From: Atribacter laminatus
Lineage (GTDB): Bacteria; Atribacterota; Atribacteria; Atribacterales; Atribacteraceae
DNA: 64,000 nucleotides
Assembly: GCF_015775515.1 (NCBI RefSeq)
Contig: NZ_CP065383.1
Coordinates: 310,001-374,000 of the forward strand
Direction: 5' to 3'
Both the position numbers and the translations under genes were made by a program. Shown piece after piece: positions 34,457 to 42,369 of this stretch (the stretch's first letter is position 1; each line of letters starts with the position of its first letter). The notes below the pieces were generated by a model that was not told the DNA's origin, searched no databases, and was given only the letters and a program-made list of their open reading frames with translations.

Positions 34457-35333
34457 TAAGTCGTTCTGGAAAAAAATGATTTTGATTATCATTATTCTAA
34501 TTCTTATTTCAATTACCAAACCCTGGTTTACCCTTGATGAAACCGAACAAGGAGTCATTCTCCAGTTTGGCAAGCCAATTGCAGTGGTGCAAAAAAGTGG
34601 ACTTCATTTGAAACTTCCTTATCCTTTACAGGTCATTTACGTTTTTGAAAAACGGATTCTTGATTATGATTCACCTCCGGAAGAAGTTATTACCGAAGAC
34701 AAAAAGACTTTGGTGATAGATAATTATGTTCGTTGGCGTATTGTCGATCCACTCCGTTTTTTACAAACCGTGGTAACCGAAGCTAGTGCGATGGTTCGAA
34801 TTGATGATATTATCTATTCTGAGTTGAGAGTTGAAATTGGCCGCATACCACTCTTCGATTTAATATCTATAGAGCGGCGTCAAGTTATGGATACGGTTAC
34901 TGCCAATTCCAACCGGAAGGCAAGTGCTTTCGGAATTGAAATTATTGATGTTGGCATCAAAAGAGCTGACCTTCCCAAGCAAAATGAAGAAGCGGTGTTC
35001 CAAAGAATGAAAACTGAAAGGGAAAGGCAGGCGAAACAATACCGTTCCGAAGGCCAGGAAGAAGCTATCAAGTTGCGAGCGGAAACCGATAAAGAGAAAA
35101 CCCTCATTCTAGCCGAAGCTGAAAAGCAAGCAAAAATTATTCGTGGCCAAGGAGAAGCCGCAGCTTTACGAATTTATGCTGATGCCTTTAAACAGGATCC
35201 AGAATTCTATGCCTTTCAAAAGACCTTGGAAACCTATGAAAAAACTTTTAATAATAAAGATATTTTGATCATGACACCGGATACTGAATTTCTCCATTAC
35301 TTATTTAAAAGCAATCAGGAAATTGAAGAATGA
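34434..35333 (+). CDS. hflC: HflC-like SPFH-domain protein
   Basis: Partner of HflK, 299 residues. It has an N-terminal membrane helix (about 14-27), an SPFH domain beginning FTLDETEQGVILQFGKPIAVV, and the conserved ERRQVMDTVTANSNRKASAFGIEIIDVGIKRADLP segment (about 145-180). A charged coiled coil, RMKTERERQAKQYRSEG onward, follows. The ATG lies inside the hflK frame directly behind GGAAAGG; a TTG at 34446 has better spacing and is an alternative start. A GC-rich hairpin follows the stop. Confidence 0.92.
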   Translation: MVQPLSINKSFWKKMILIIIILILISITKPWFTLDETEQGVILQFGKPIAVVQKSGLHLKLPYPLQVIYVFEKRILDYDSPPEEVITEDKKTLVIDNYVRWRIVDPLRFLQTVVTEASAMVRIDDIIYSELRVEIGRIPLFDLISIERRQVMDTVTANSNRKASAFGIEIIDVGIKRADLPKQNEEAVFQRMKTERERQAKQYRSEGQEEAIKLRAETDKEKTLILAEAEKQAKIIRGQGEAAALRIYADAFKQDPEFYAFQKTLETYEKTFNNKDILIMTPDTEFLHYLFKSNQEIEE

Positions 35334-35343
35334 ACTTTAAAAA

Positions 35344-35370
35344 AGCCGGCGGGAGCAATTCCCGCCGGTT
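35344..35370. terminator. GC-rich intrinsic terminator between convergent genes
   Basis: Nine-bp perfect GC-rich stem (35346-35354 with 35360-35368) and a five-base loop. On the minus strand CTTTTTT follows, making it a good terminator for the AhpD-like gene. On the plus strand the T-run is weak, but it may still end hflC transcripts. Confidence 0.88.
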
Positions 35371-35385
35371 AACTAAAAAGATTTA

Positions 35386-35727
35386 CTATTCGGTCAGTTG
35401 GTCAATGATTTTTTGAACTAAAGGTAAATAAGTAAAAGCCGGACCTCCACCCATAACCACTCCAACTTGAGCCGCTTCTAAGATTTCTTCTGTATTGGCG
35501 CCAGCCTTTACTGCTGCTCGGGTATGTAACCAGATACAATTATCACAATGTACAGCTACTCCAATTCCTAATGCAATCAACTCTTTGGTTTTAATATTGA
35601 GACTTCCATCAGCCATAGCTTGTTGGTAAAAACCATTGAAGCCTTCCAAGGTTTTTGGTGAAACATCTTTTACTCTCTTCAAGCCATTTCGATATTCTTG
35701 AAAAAAATTATTATCTGATGAACTCAT
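35386..35727 (-). CDS. Carboxymuconolactone decarboxylase-family (AhpD-like) protein
   Basis: A 113-residue all-helical CMD-fold protein. HCDNCIWLHTRAAVKAGA (about 60-77) has the CxxC and distal His of AhpD-type thiol peroxidase-reductase proteins, so a redox role is likelier than decarboxylation. ELIALGIGVAV precedes it, as expected. The start lies five bases downstream of ilvE, so the two are cotranscribed. Confidence 0.9.
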   Translation of the reverse strand: MSSSDNNFFQEYRNGLKRVKDVSPKTLEGFNGFYQQAMADGSLNIKTKELIALGIGVAVHCDNCIWLHTRAAVKAGANTEEILEAAQVGVVMGGGPAFTYLPLVQKIIDQLTE

Positions 35728-35732
35728 GCAAT

Positions 35733-36659
35733 CTACTCCTTCCTTTTTTCCACATAATCAAGCCAATCGATATAAGTCTCCTCTTCTCCCCGAATCACTC
35801 TAAAAAATATCTCTTGTAATTGTCGGGTCACTGGACCTGGTTTTCCATCGCCAATTGGCCTCCCATCAATCTCAACAATTGGGGTTATTTCTGCTGCTGT
35901 TCCAGTAAAAAATGCTTCATCAGCCAGATAGAGGTCATCTCGAGTACAATGAGTTTCTCTGACATCGAATTCTAAGTCGAGGGCTAAGCGTATAACTGTA
36001 TCCCGGGTAATCCCCAGTAATATTGAATAAGGATGGGGAGTATACAATACTCCATTTTTAACTATGAAAATATTTTCACCACTTCCTTCTGAAACAAATC
36101 CCTGCATATCCAAAAGGATAGCCTCATCATATCCTAATTCTTTCGCTTCGGTCTTTGCCAATGCTGAATTGAGATAGTTGGCACTGGTTTTTGCACGGGG
36201 AGAACTGGCATTCATTGAATTACGAGTATAGGATGAAATCTTCGCCCGAATTCCATGTTTTAACCCTTTTTCTCCCATATAGGCACCCCATCGCCAAACT
36301 GCTATTGCTGAAATCACCTCGCAACTAGTAGGATCAACACCCATTTCACCATAACCACGAAAGACCAAAGGCCTTATATAACATTCATCAACTTGGTTCT
36401 CACGGATAGTTTGAAGAGTTGCTTGATATAATTCATCATGACTGTAAGGGATGCACATTTTGATAATTCTTGCCGAGTCAAATAACCTTTGAATATGATC
36501 TCCTAGCCGAAACACCGCTGATCCCTGAAGGGTTTTATAACATCGGATTCCTTCAAACACCGACGTTCCGTAATGAAGGGCATGGGTTAATACATGGGTC
36601 GTCGCGTCCTTCCAATCGACAATTTTTCCATTCAACCAAATCGAAGATAATTCCTGCAT
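35733..36659 (-). CDS. ilvE: Branched-chain amino acid aminotransferase
   Basis: PLP-dependent class IV aminotransferase of 308 residues for Leu/Ile/Val. It has the N-terminal SSIWLNGKIVDW, HALHYGTSVFEGIRCY, the PLP Lys in AKTSANYLNSALAK (near 160), EGSGENIFIVKNG, and TGTAAEITPI near the end. It is complete and matches the E. coli length (309). It could also feed branched-chain keto acids to fermentation or act in catabolism. It lies divergent from the phenylacetate-CoA ligase gene. Confidence 0.95.
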   Translation of the reverse strand: MQELSSIWLNGKIVDWKDATTHVLTHALHYGTSVFEGIRCYKTLQGSAVFRLGDHIQRLFDSARIIKMCIPYSHDELYQATLQTIRENQVDECYIRPLVFRGYGEMGVDPTSCEVISAIAVWRWGAYMGEKGLKHGIRAKISSYTRNSMNASSPRAKTSANYLNSALAKTEAKELGYDEAILLDMQGFVSEGSGENIFIVKNGVLYTPHPYSILLGITRDTVIRLALDLEFDVRETHCTRDDLYLADEAFFTGTAAEITPIVEIDGRPIGDGKPGPVTRQLQEIFFRVIRGEEETYIDWLDYVEKRKE

Positions 36660-36777
36660 TCAAACCACCCCGTAATTCTATTTATTATATTTTATTCAGA
36701 GTATAACACTCTTTTCGGTAAAATGAGCTATCCTCATTCGCACCTTTTAAAAAAATAACCAGATTTCATAAAAAATA

Positions 36778-36805
36778 TTGCAAACTCATCAAAAACGAAT
36801 ACAAT
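36778..36805 (+). promoter_or_regulatory. Promoter for the paaK-ACT operon
   Basis: TTGCAA (36778-36783), 16-base spacer, TACAAT (36800-36805), 16 bases before the GTG start. Both boxes are close to consensus. Confidence 0.6.
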
Positions 36806-36821
36806 TAAAGAAGATGCGGGG

Positions 36822-38141
36822 GTGAAAACGACGTATTGGGACGAATATTACGAGTTGATACCACGTCATAAGCTTGAAAAAATTCAATTAAATCGTTTAA
36901 AAAGAGTTTTAATTCGTGCTTATCACAATCTTCCCTATTATCAACAAAAAATTGATCAAGCCGGTATTGATATTAATGATGTTCAATCACTTCATGACCT
37001 TCAACACCTTCCTTTCACGACGAAACAGGACTTAAGGAATGTTTATCCATTTGGCGCCATTGCTGAACCTTTAAAAAATATTGTTCGGATCCATTCATCT
37101 TCTGGTACCACTGGAACAGCAACGGTGGTTGGATACACCCGTAATGATATTGAAATCTGGTCTCAATTATTAGCCCGTACTCTTTGTGGATGCGGTGTTA
37201 CCGAACAAGACACCATTCAAGTGGCTTTTGGATATGGTTTATTTACCGGAGGATTAGGAGTTCACTATGGAGCAGAAAAATTAGGCGCCACTGTTGTACC
37301 CATGTCTAGCGGGAATACTCTTCGTCAAATTCAAATATTAAAAGATTTCCGGATTTCAGTTTTATGTTGTACTCCATCTTATGCTCTTTATCTTTCAGAA
37401 ACAGCCAAAGAAAACCAAATTGAATGGTCGCAAACTTCCTTTCGCTTGGGAATATTCGGTGCCGAACCTTGGTCTGAAGAGATGAGAATCGAAATTGAAA
37501 AAAAACTGCCAATTCGTGCTTTTGACATTTATGGATTAAGTGAAGTCATTGGCCCGGGAGTGGCATTCGAGTGTGAATTTCATCAAGGTCTTCATATTTC
37601 AGAAGATTGTTTTATACCGGAAATTGTTGACATTCACACTGGGAAGTCCTTACCTCCTGGTGAAATTGGTGAATTGGTTTTCACCACCCTAACCAAAGAA
37701 GGAACACCGGTAATCCGATATCGGACTGGTGACATTTCTTCTCTCAAATATGATGAATGCCAATGTGGTCGAACCATGGCGAGAATGGAACGGGTCACAT
37801 CACGAACCGATGACATGCTTATAATCCGTGGAGTAAATGTTTACCCATCACAAATCGAAAGTGTCATCTTGAGTTTTGATGGAATTGAACCCTATTATCA
37901 AATTTTAATAAGCCGAGAAAATTATTTAGACAAAGTTGAAGTTGAGGTTGAAGTCTCATCAGAAATTTTTTCAGATGAAATTAAAGTTCTTGAAAACCTC
38001 AGAAAAAAAATTGAAGAGAAAATTAAATCTGAGCTGAATCTTTCCTGCTCGATAAAACTCATTAAGCCCAAAAGCATCACTCGTTCTGAGGGTAAAGCAA
38101 AGCGGGTTATCGACCTGCGGAAAAAAGAGGGATTCTCATGA
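36822..38141 (+). CDS. paaK: Phenylacetate-CoA ligase family protein
   Basis: AMP-forming acyl-CoA ligase of 439 residues. It has the ATP-binding SSSGTTGTATVVGYT near residue 90, YGLSEVIGPG near 240, YRTGDIS near 300 and the C-terminal hinge RVTSRTDDMLIIRGVNVYPSQIE. In anaerobes such ligases activate aryl acetates made from aromatic amino acids, working with indolepyruvate:ferredoxin oxidoreductase; that enzyme is not in this window. The GTG start follows a good promoter. The stop overlaps the ACT gene by four bases. Confidence 0.93.
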   Translation: MKTTYWDEYYELIPRHKLEKIQLNRLKRVLIRAYHNLPYYQQKIDQAGIDINDVQSLHDLQHLPFTTKQDLRNVYPFGAIAEPLKNIVRIHSSSGTTGTATVVGYTRNDIEIWSQLLARTLCGCGVTEQDTIQVAFGYGLFTGGLGVHYGAEKLGATVVPMSSGNTLRQIQILKDFRISVLCCTPSYALYLSETAKENQIEWSQTSFRLGIFGAEPWSEEMRIEIEKKLPIRAFDIYGLSEVIGPGVAFECEFHQGLHISEDCFIPEIVDIHTGKSLPPGEIGELVFTTLTKEGTPVIRYRTGDISSLKYDECQCGRTMARMERVTSRTDDMLIIRGVNVYPSQIESVILSFDGIEPYYQILISRENYLDKVEVEVEVSSEIFSDEIKVLENLRKKIEEKIKSELNLSCSIKLIKPKSITRSEGKAKRVIDLRKKEGFS

Positions 38142-38554
38142 AACAAATATCGGTTTTTTTAGAAAATAAACCAGGAAGTCTTCATGCGGTTTTAACCAAG
38201 CTGAAAGAATGGAATATCAATCTCCGCGCTTTATCATTAGCTGATACTGCGGATTTTGGAGTACTCCGCTTTATCGTTGAAAAACCAGAGCAACTGGTTG
38301 AGCAACTTCGCAAAGAAAACTTTACTGCCACTCTCACAGAAATATTGGTAGTCGGTGTTGATGATCGACCTGGAGGACTTTCTCAAATCGTTGAAGTGCT
38401 CACTTTAAATTCCATCTCCATTGAGTATCTCTATGCTTTTGTTTCTCCCGAAGGTCAAAAAGCCTATGTGGTGATGAGGGTTGAAGATGTCCAACGTGCT
38501 TCAAACATTTTGCGAGAAGCACAGGCATCCTTACTCGATGATATTAACATTTAA
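38138..38554 (+). CDS. ACT-domain protein (paired with PaaK)
   Basis: A 138-residue protein made of two ACT domains: residues about 1-65 (QISVFLENKPGSLHAVLTKLKEWNINLRALSLAD) and about 70-138 (VVGVDDRPGGLSQIVEVLTLNSISIEYLYAF). These bind small ligands, usually amino acids. The gene overlaps paaK (ATGA). The pair is common in anaerobes, and the ACT protein probably senses an aromatic amino acid to tune the ligase, which is inferred. Confidence 0.92.
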   Translation: MKQISVFLENKPGSLHAVLTKLKEWNINLRALSLADTADFGVLRFIVEKPEQLVEQLRKENFTATLTEILVVGVDDRPGGLSQIVEVLTLNSISIEYLYAFVSPEGQKAYVVMRVEDVQRASNILREAQASLLDDINI

Positions 38555-38608
38555 AAAAGCTTTTCAAGAGTATGGTTTCTGAACAGAAACCATAAGATAA
38601 TATTTAAG

Positions 38609-38654
38609 CTAACCAACCAGTGACAGTGCAATAAGTATGTCACTGGTTGGTTAG
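38609..38654 (-). terminator. 17-bp inverted repeat overlapping the end of the LpxB-related gene
   Basis: Perfect 17-bp arms, 38609-38625 and 38638-38654, with a 12-base loop. The right arm covers the last codons and the stop (38640) of the minus-strand gene. It probably acts as a terminator or RNA-end stabiliser for both converging genes, although neither side has a strong T-run. A second nine-bp hairpin lies at about 38571-38592. Confidence 0.6.
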
Positions 38655-39821
38655 TGACATTATGATGTTTTCAGCAATAGTCATTCCACCATTGGATTTT
38701 CCTTCCCAAACTTTTTGGCTAAAACTCTCGGCTGCTTTTTGATAACTTTGAATATTCAAAAGAGTATTTTCAAGGACCCGGGCCAGTTGCGAAGGTGTAT
38801 CCCCCCCCGGAATCAATGCTTCTCGAAGGAGGAGTTTTTGTCGGTTTTCAATAAAATCCCGATTGGCTTGAATCGCATTTTCCTGCCAAGGTTCAATAGA
38901 GGGAATTCCTAAAAAAGCTGCCTGTTCAATAGCAGTACCGGCAAAACCAACCACTAAAGCTGATTGAGAAAGATGTTGAAAATAATCGCCTTGACTCCAA
39001 GTCATAAAAAAATGATGGTTTTTTAAAAGTGGCATCAAAAAAAACTGTATATCTTGAGTATCAACGCCTGGCGAAAAAACCAAATGGATCTCAAAGTCTT
39101 TAATGTATTGAGTATTCGTCTCTTTAAAAGCCTCGAAAAAAAATCCGAGATTATTTTTCCAATCCTTTCGGCTTCCAGGCAAAAAAACGATTTTCTTTCT
39201 ATTCACTGCCTCTTTTTTAATATCTGGCCCTAAAAATCCTAAATATTCTGCAGTAATCCCCAACTGGAGAAACCATTGCTCAGTCAACCGGTCACGGGTA
39301 TAGACCCTACGGCAACCATATCGGAAGAGATGTCGGGTCAATCGACCTAACCGCTCCAAAGGTTGATTACTTCTTTTTAATAACCAGGTATGGGCACAAG
39401 CCACCATATATAAATCTTTTTGTAAGAATAACTTATTCAATAATGGCGGGATAAAATCACCGATACCAATGACTGCATCAATTTTGTTTTTTATTCTTTT
39501 TAATTCGCGCAAAATAAACCCGCTATTCGGTAAAACCCCGCGAAAGTAATCTTCAATGAATCTTTTCGATTTTTGCCAAGCAGATCCTAAGTATACTCCT
39601 CCATTCGGCAAAGAAAAGGGTGGAACAATAACCGATACTAAATCCGGATATTGCGATCGGCACTGATAAAATTGCGCCCCTTCTCCGACCAGAGGAATAA
39701 CCAAAAAAGTACTCGGTATTTTACACCCTCTAGTTAATTGAACGAGTTTTTCTAACAAAAGAGAGGCAAAAGAATCTTCTCCATATCCATTACTGAGTAG
39801 TAATAATGTTTTTGGCGACAT
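38640..39821 (-). CDS. LpxB-related glycosyltransferase-like protein (TIGR03492 type)
   Basis: A 393-residue GT-B fold protein related to lipid-A-disaccharide synthase. The N-terminus LLLLSNGYGEDSFASLLLEKL replaces the GExSGD motif of LpxB. VVGFAGTAIEQAAFLGIPSIE and FLPGSRKDW are the conserved donor-side segments. This family was first noted in cyanobacteria and has no proven reaction. It stands apart from the lpx operon. It could glycosylate another lipid or envelope component; the substrate is unknown. Confidence 0.8.
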   Translation of the reverse strand: MSPKTLLLLSNGYGEDSFASLLLEKLVQLTRGCKIPSTFLVIPLVGEGAQFYQCRSQYPDLVSVIVPPFSLPNGGVYLGSAWQKSKRFIEDYFRGVLPNSGFILRELKRIKNKIDAVIGIGDFIPPLLNKLFLQKDLYMVACAHTWLLKRSNQPLERLGRLTRHLFRYGCRRVYTRDRLTEQWFLQLGITAEYLGFLGPDIKKEAVNRKKIVFLPGSRKDWKNNLGFFFEAFKETNTQYIKDFEIHLVFSPGVDTQDIQFFLMPLLKNHHFFMTWSQGDYFQHLSQSALVVGFAGTAIEQAAFLGIPSIEPWQENAIQANRDFIENRQKLLLREALIPGGDTPSQLARVLENTLLNIQSYQKAAESFSQKVWEGKSNGGMTIAENIIMSLTNQ

Positions 39822-39893
39822 TGAAAATTTAACCTTAATTAATAGATTTTTATTCTTTTTTAAAAAGATTATCTAAACTTAAAAAAATGCTGT

Positions 39894-40937
39894 TTACATA
39901 TTGACCACAACTTTAATTGATTCAGCTTTATGTTCATGGGCAAAAAGTAATGCTTCCTGAGATTTTTCTAAAGGAAAGCGATGGGTAATCAATGATTTTA
40001 AATCCACTCGTCCTGAATTGAGCAAATCAACACAACCGGGATAGGCATTCGCATAACGGAAAATTCCTATTATATTCAGTTCTTTATCGATGGTTTTAAT
40101 GATGTTAAAATTAAATTCAGATTGGGAAGGAAGACCAATTAAAACAACCCTTCCTCCTCTTTTCGTCACTTCAGCGGTCATTTGAGTCGTCGCAACACTT
40201 CCTGCTGTCTCAAAAACGACATGAACTCCTTTATTGCCGGTGAGATCTTGTACGGTCTTCACGACATCTTCTTTTTGAGAATTAATGGTGTGAAATGCTC
40301 CTAGTTCTTTTGCTTTTTGCAATCTCATATCAACAACATCAACTGCAATTACTTTCGTTATCCCTCTTGCTAAAAGTGATTCAATGGTTACCAAACCGAT
40401 GGTACCACTTCCTAAAACTAACGCGGTTTGCCCCGGTTCAACTCGTGCTCTACGAGTAGCGTACATACCGACCGAAAGAGGTTCAACCAGAGCCGCTTCT
40501 TCAAAAGAAACCTGGTCAGCAATTGGGTAAGTAAAACCAGCAGGATGAGTAACATATTCGCAAAATGCTCCATCAATGGGAGGTGTTGCCCAAAAAATCA
40601 CATCTGGACAAAGATTGTAACGGCCAACACGACAATTTTCACATTTGCCGCAGGGAATACCTGGTTCCATTGTTACTCGATCACCGGGCTTTAAATCTTT
40701 AACTCCAGCACCAATTTCGACAACTTCGCCAGAACACTCGTGACCTAATATAAAGGGAGGCTTAACAATATAGTCCCCAATCCGACCTTCGATAAAATAA
40801 TGGACATCCGAGCCACAGACCCCAACGCTTTTTATTCGAACTAAAACTTCATCCTCTTTTGGTTTTGGAATGGGGATATTTTCAATTTCAACTTTTTTTA
40901 TTCCTTTCATCACTGCAGCTTTCATTTGTTGAGACAT
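39894..40937 (-). CDS. Zinc-dependent alcohol/polyol dehydrogenase (sorbitol dehydrogenase-like)
   Basis: MDR-family dehydrogenase of 347 residues. Catalytic zinc is held by GVCGSDVHYF and GHECSGEVVEIG, and the structural zinc by the four Cys of CGKCENCRVGRYNLC. The Rossmann motif is LVLGSGTIGLV; the Asp in VIAVDVVD points to NAD rather than NADP. Sorbitol, xylitol or threonine are likely substrates. GGAGG precedes the ATG. An IS element sits 35 bases upstream, between it and the DJ-1 fusion gene that probably once led the same operon. Confidence 0.92.
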   Translation of the reverse strand: MSQQMKAAVMKGIKKVEIENIPIPKPKEDEVLVRIKSVGVCGSDVHYFIEGRIGDYIVKPPFILGHECSGEVVEIGAGVKDLKPGDRVTMEPGIPCGKCENCRVGRYNLCPDVIFWATPPIDGAFCEYVTHPAGFTYPIADQVSFEEAALVEPLSVGMYATRRARVEPGQTALVLGSGTIGLVTIESLLARGITKVIAVDVVDMRLQKAKELGAFHTINSQKEDVVKTVQDLTGNKGVHVVFETAGSVATTQMTAEVTKRGGRVVLIGLPSQSEFNFNIIKTIDKELNIIGIFRYANAYPGCVDLLNSGRVDLKSLITHRFPLEKSQEALLFAHEHKAESIKVVVNM

Positions 40938-40963
40938 AATTCATACCTCCTTTTTTGTTTATT

Positions 40964-40972
40964 ATATTGATT
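40964..40972. repeat. Left target-site duplication of the IS element
   Basis: ATATTGATT, repeated exactly at 42361-42369 on the other side of the element. Confidence 0.85.
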
Positions 40973-42360
40973 CACATCTGTCCAAAATAGCTTTTTCATA
41001 TTGAAAGGGGAGTCCCAATCGGGTAGATTGGTAATTGCAAGCTAACAAAAAACCCGAAAGGTGGCTTCCCCTATGAATAAGTGTAGCAGTGTTTTTGGTC
41101 AAATTCTACAAATATTTAACCGGTATGAATTTGAAAGAATGGTCAGGAAAACCCAATCTGAAAAAGGAAGCAAGGGTTTTAGTTCCTGGGATCAATTCGT
41201 TGCCATGTTGTTCTGTCAATTAGGTCAAGCCCATTCCCTCCGAGAGATCTGTGGAGGACTGGCGACGTGCCTGGGAAAAATAAAACACTTAGGAGTGAAA
41301 GGAGCTCCCCACCGGTCAACACTGGCTTATGCCAACGAACATCGACCCTGGGAGCTCTATCAAAACATGTTCTATGCTTTGTTAGAAAAGTGCCAACCCC
41401 TCCAGAAGGGAAAGAAAAAGTTCCGCTTCAAGAATCAGCTCTTGAGCTTGGATGCTTCAACCATTGAGCTGTGTAGCACTCTGTTTGACTGGGCTCGGTT
41501 TCGGCAAACCAAAGGAGCCGTGAAGCTTCATTTGCTTTTAGACCATGAAGGCTATCTTCCGGTCTTTGCCCTCATCACCGAAGGATGCGTTCATGAGGTC
41601 AATGTTGCCCGAGAGCTTACCTTCCCCAAAGGTTCAATCTTAGCCATTGATCGAGGTTATACTGACTATGCCCTCTTTGCCCACTGGACCGACACTGGGG
41701 TTTATTTCGTCACCAGACAGAAAGACAATGCCAGTTACCGGATCATTGAAGAACGAACCGTCCCCCACCACCGTAACATCCTTCACGATGAGATCATTAC
41801 TTTTACTGGCTATTATGCCAAGCAACACTATCCTGGTCCTGTGCGACGAATCGAAGTGGATGACCGCGACAATAACCGAGTGATCGTTCTTCTGACCAAC
41901 CACCTAGAATTTGGAGCCACCACCATTGCCCGTATTTACAAGGACCGCTGGCAGATTGAAACCTTCTTTAAGACCATCAAGCAAAACTTAAAGATCAAGA
42001 CCTTTGTAGGAACCAGCCAGAATGCTCTCTTCATTCAGATTTGGACAGCACTCATCACCATCCTCCTTTTGAAGTATCTCCAGTTCCAATCAACCCGTGC
42101 CTGGTCGCTTTCAACCCTAGTCGCTTTGCTTCGTTACAATCTCTTTACCTATCGGGATTTGTGGACCTGGATCAACCATCCCTTTGAGGTTCCAGTGATT
42201 GTTCCAAATGTAACGGTGATTCCTATCCCCTTTCAATAATTTGGACAGCATCCGAAAAGAAAAAGGAGGAACCTGGTTTTGAAATGACTCATGAACCTGT
42301 CTTAAATGCTTGTGTGATAAGAGGTGATATTATGATTTCAGATTATTTTGGACAGCAGTG
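40973..42360 (+). mobile_element. IS4-family insertion sequence, intact (1388 bp)
   Basis: The ends are imperfect 17-base inverted repeats (CACATCTGTCCAAAATA at left and CACTGCTGTCCAAAATA read from the right, differing at two bases). They are flanked by a 9-bp direct duplication, ATATTGATT. One transposase gene fills the element. A near copy of the right end (TTTGGACAGCAT) lies just behind the transposase stop at about 42239-42249. The body is richer in G+C than the host DNA. Intact ends and duplication suggest a fairly recent insertion. Confidence 0.93.
41073..42239 (+). CDS. IS4-family transposase
   Basis: DDE transposase of 388 residues from ATG 41073; an upstream in-frame GTG at 41061 overlaps the ribosome site AAAGGTGG. 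It has an N-terminal DUF4372-like DNA-binding region (FSSWDQFVAMLFCQLGQAHSLREI). The catalytic Asp residues are in LSLDAST and AIDRGYTDY. The Glu is in the IS4 signature YKDRWQIETFFKTIKQNLKIKTF. All catalytic residues are present, so it may be active. It is the only gene in the element. Confidence 0.95.
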   Translation: MNKCSSVFGQILQIFNRYEFERMVRKTQSEKGSKGFSSWDQFVAMLFCQLGQAHSLREICGGLATCLGKIKHLGVKGAPHRSTLAYANEHRPWELYQNMFYALLEKCQPLQKGKKKFRFKNQLLSLDASTIELCSTLFDWARFRQTKGAVKLHLLLDHEGYLPVFALITEGCVHEVNVARELTFPKGSILAIDRGYTDYALFAHWTDTGVYFVTRQKDNASYRIIEERTVPHHRNILHDEIITFTGYYAKQHYPGPVRRIEVDDRDNNRVIVLLTNHLEFGATTIARIYKDRWQIETFFKTIKQNLKIKTFVGTSQNALFIQIWTALITILLLKYLQFQSTRAWSLSTLVALLRYNLFTYRDLWTWINHPFEVPVIVPNVTVIPIPFQ

Positions 42361-42369
42361 ATATTGATT
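42361..42369. repeat. Right target-site duplication of the IS element
   Basis: ATATTGATT, matching 40964-40972. Its last two bases are part of the stop codon (42368-42370, minus strand) of the DJ-1 fusion gene, which stays intact. Confidence 0.85.

Noticed and set aside
40978-42355. IS boundaries set at the CTGTCC core repeat
   Set aside because: Extending both ends by five bases reveals a 9-bp direct duplication, so 40973-42360 fits better.
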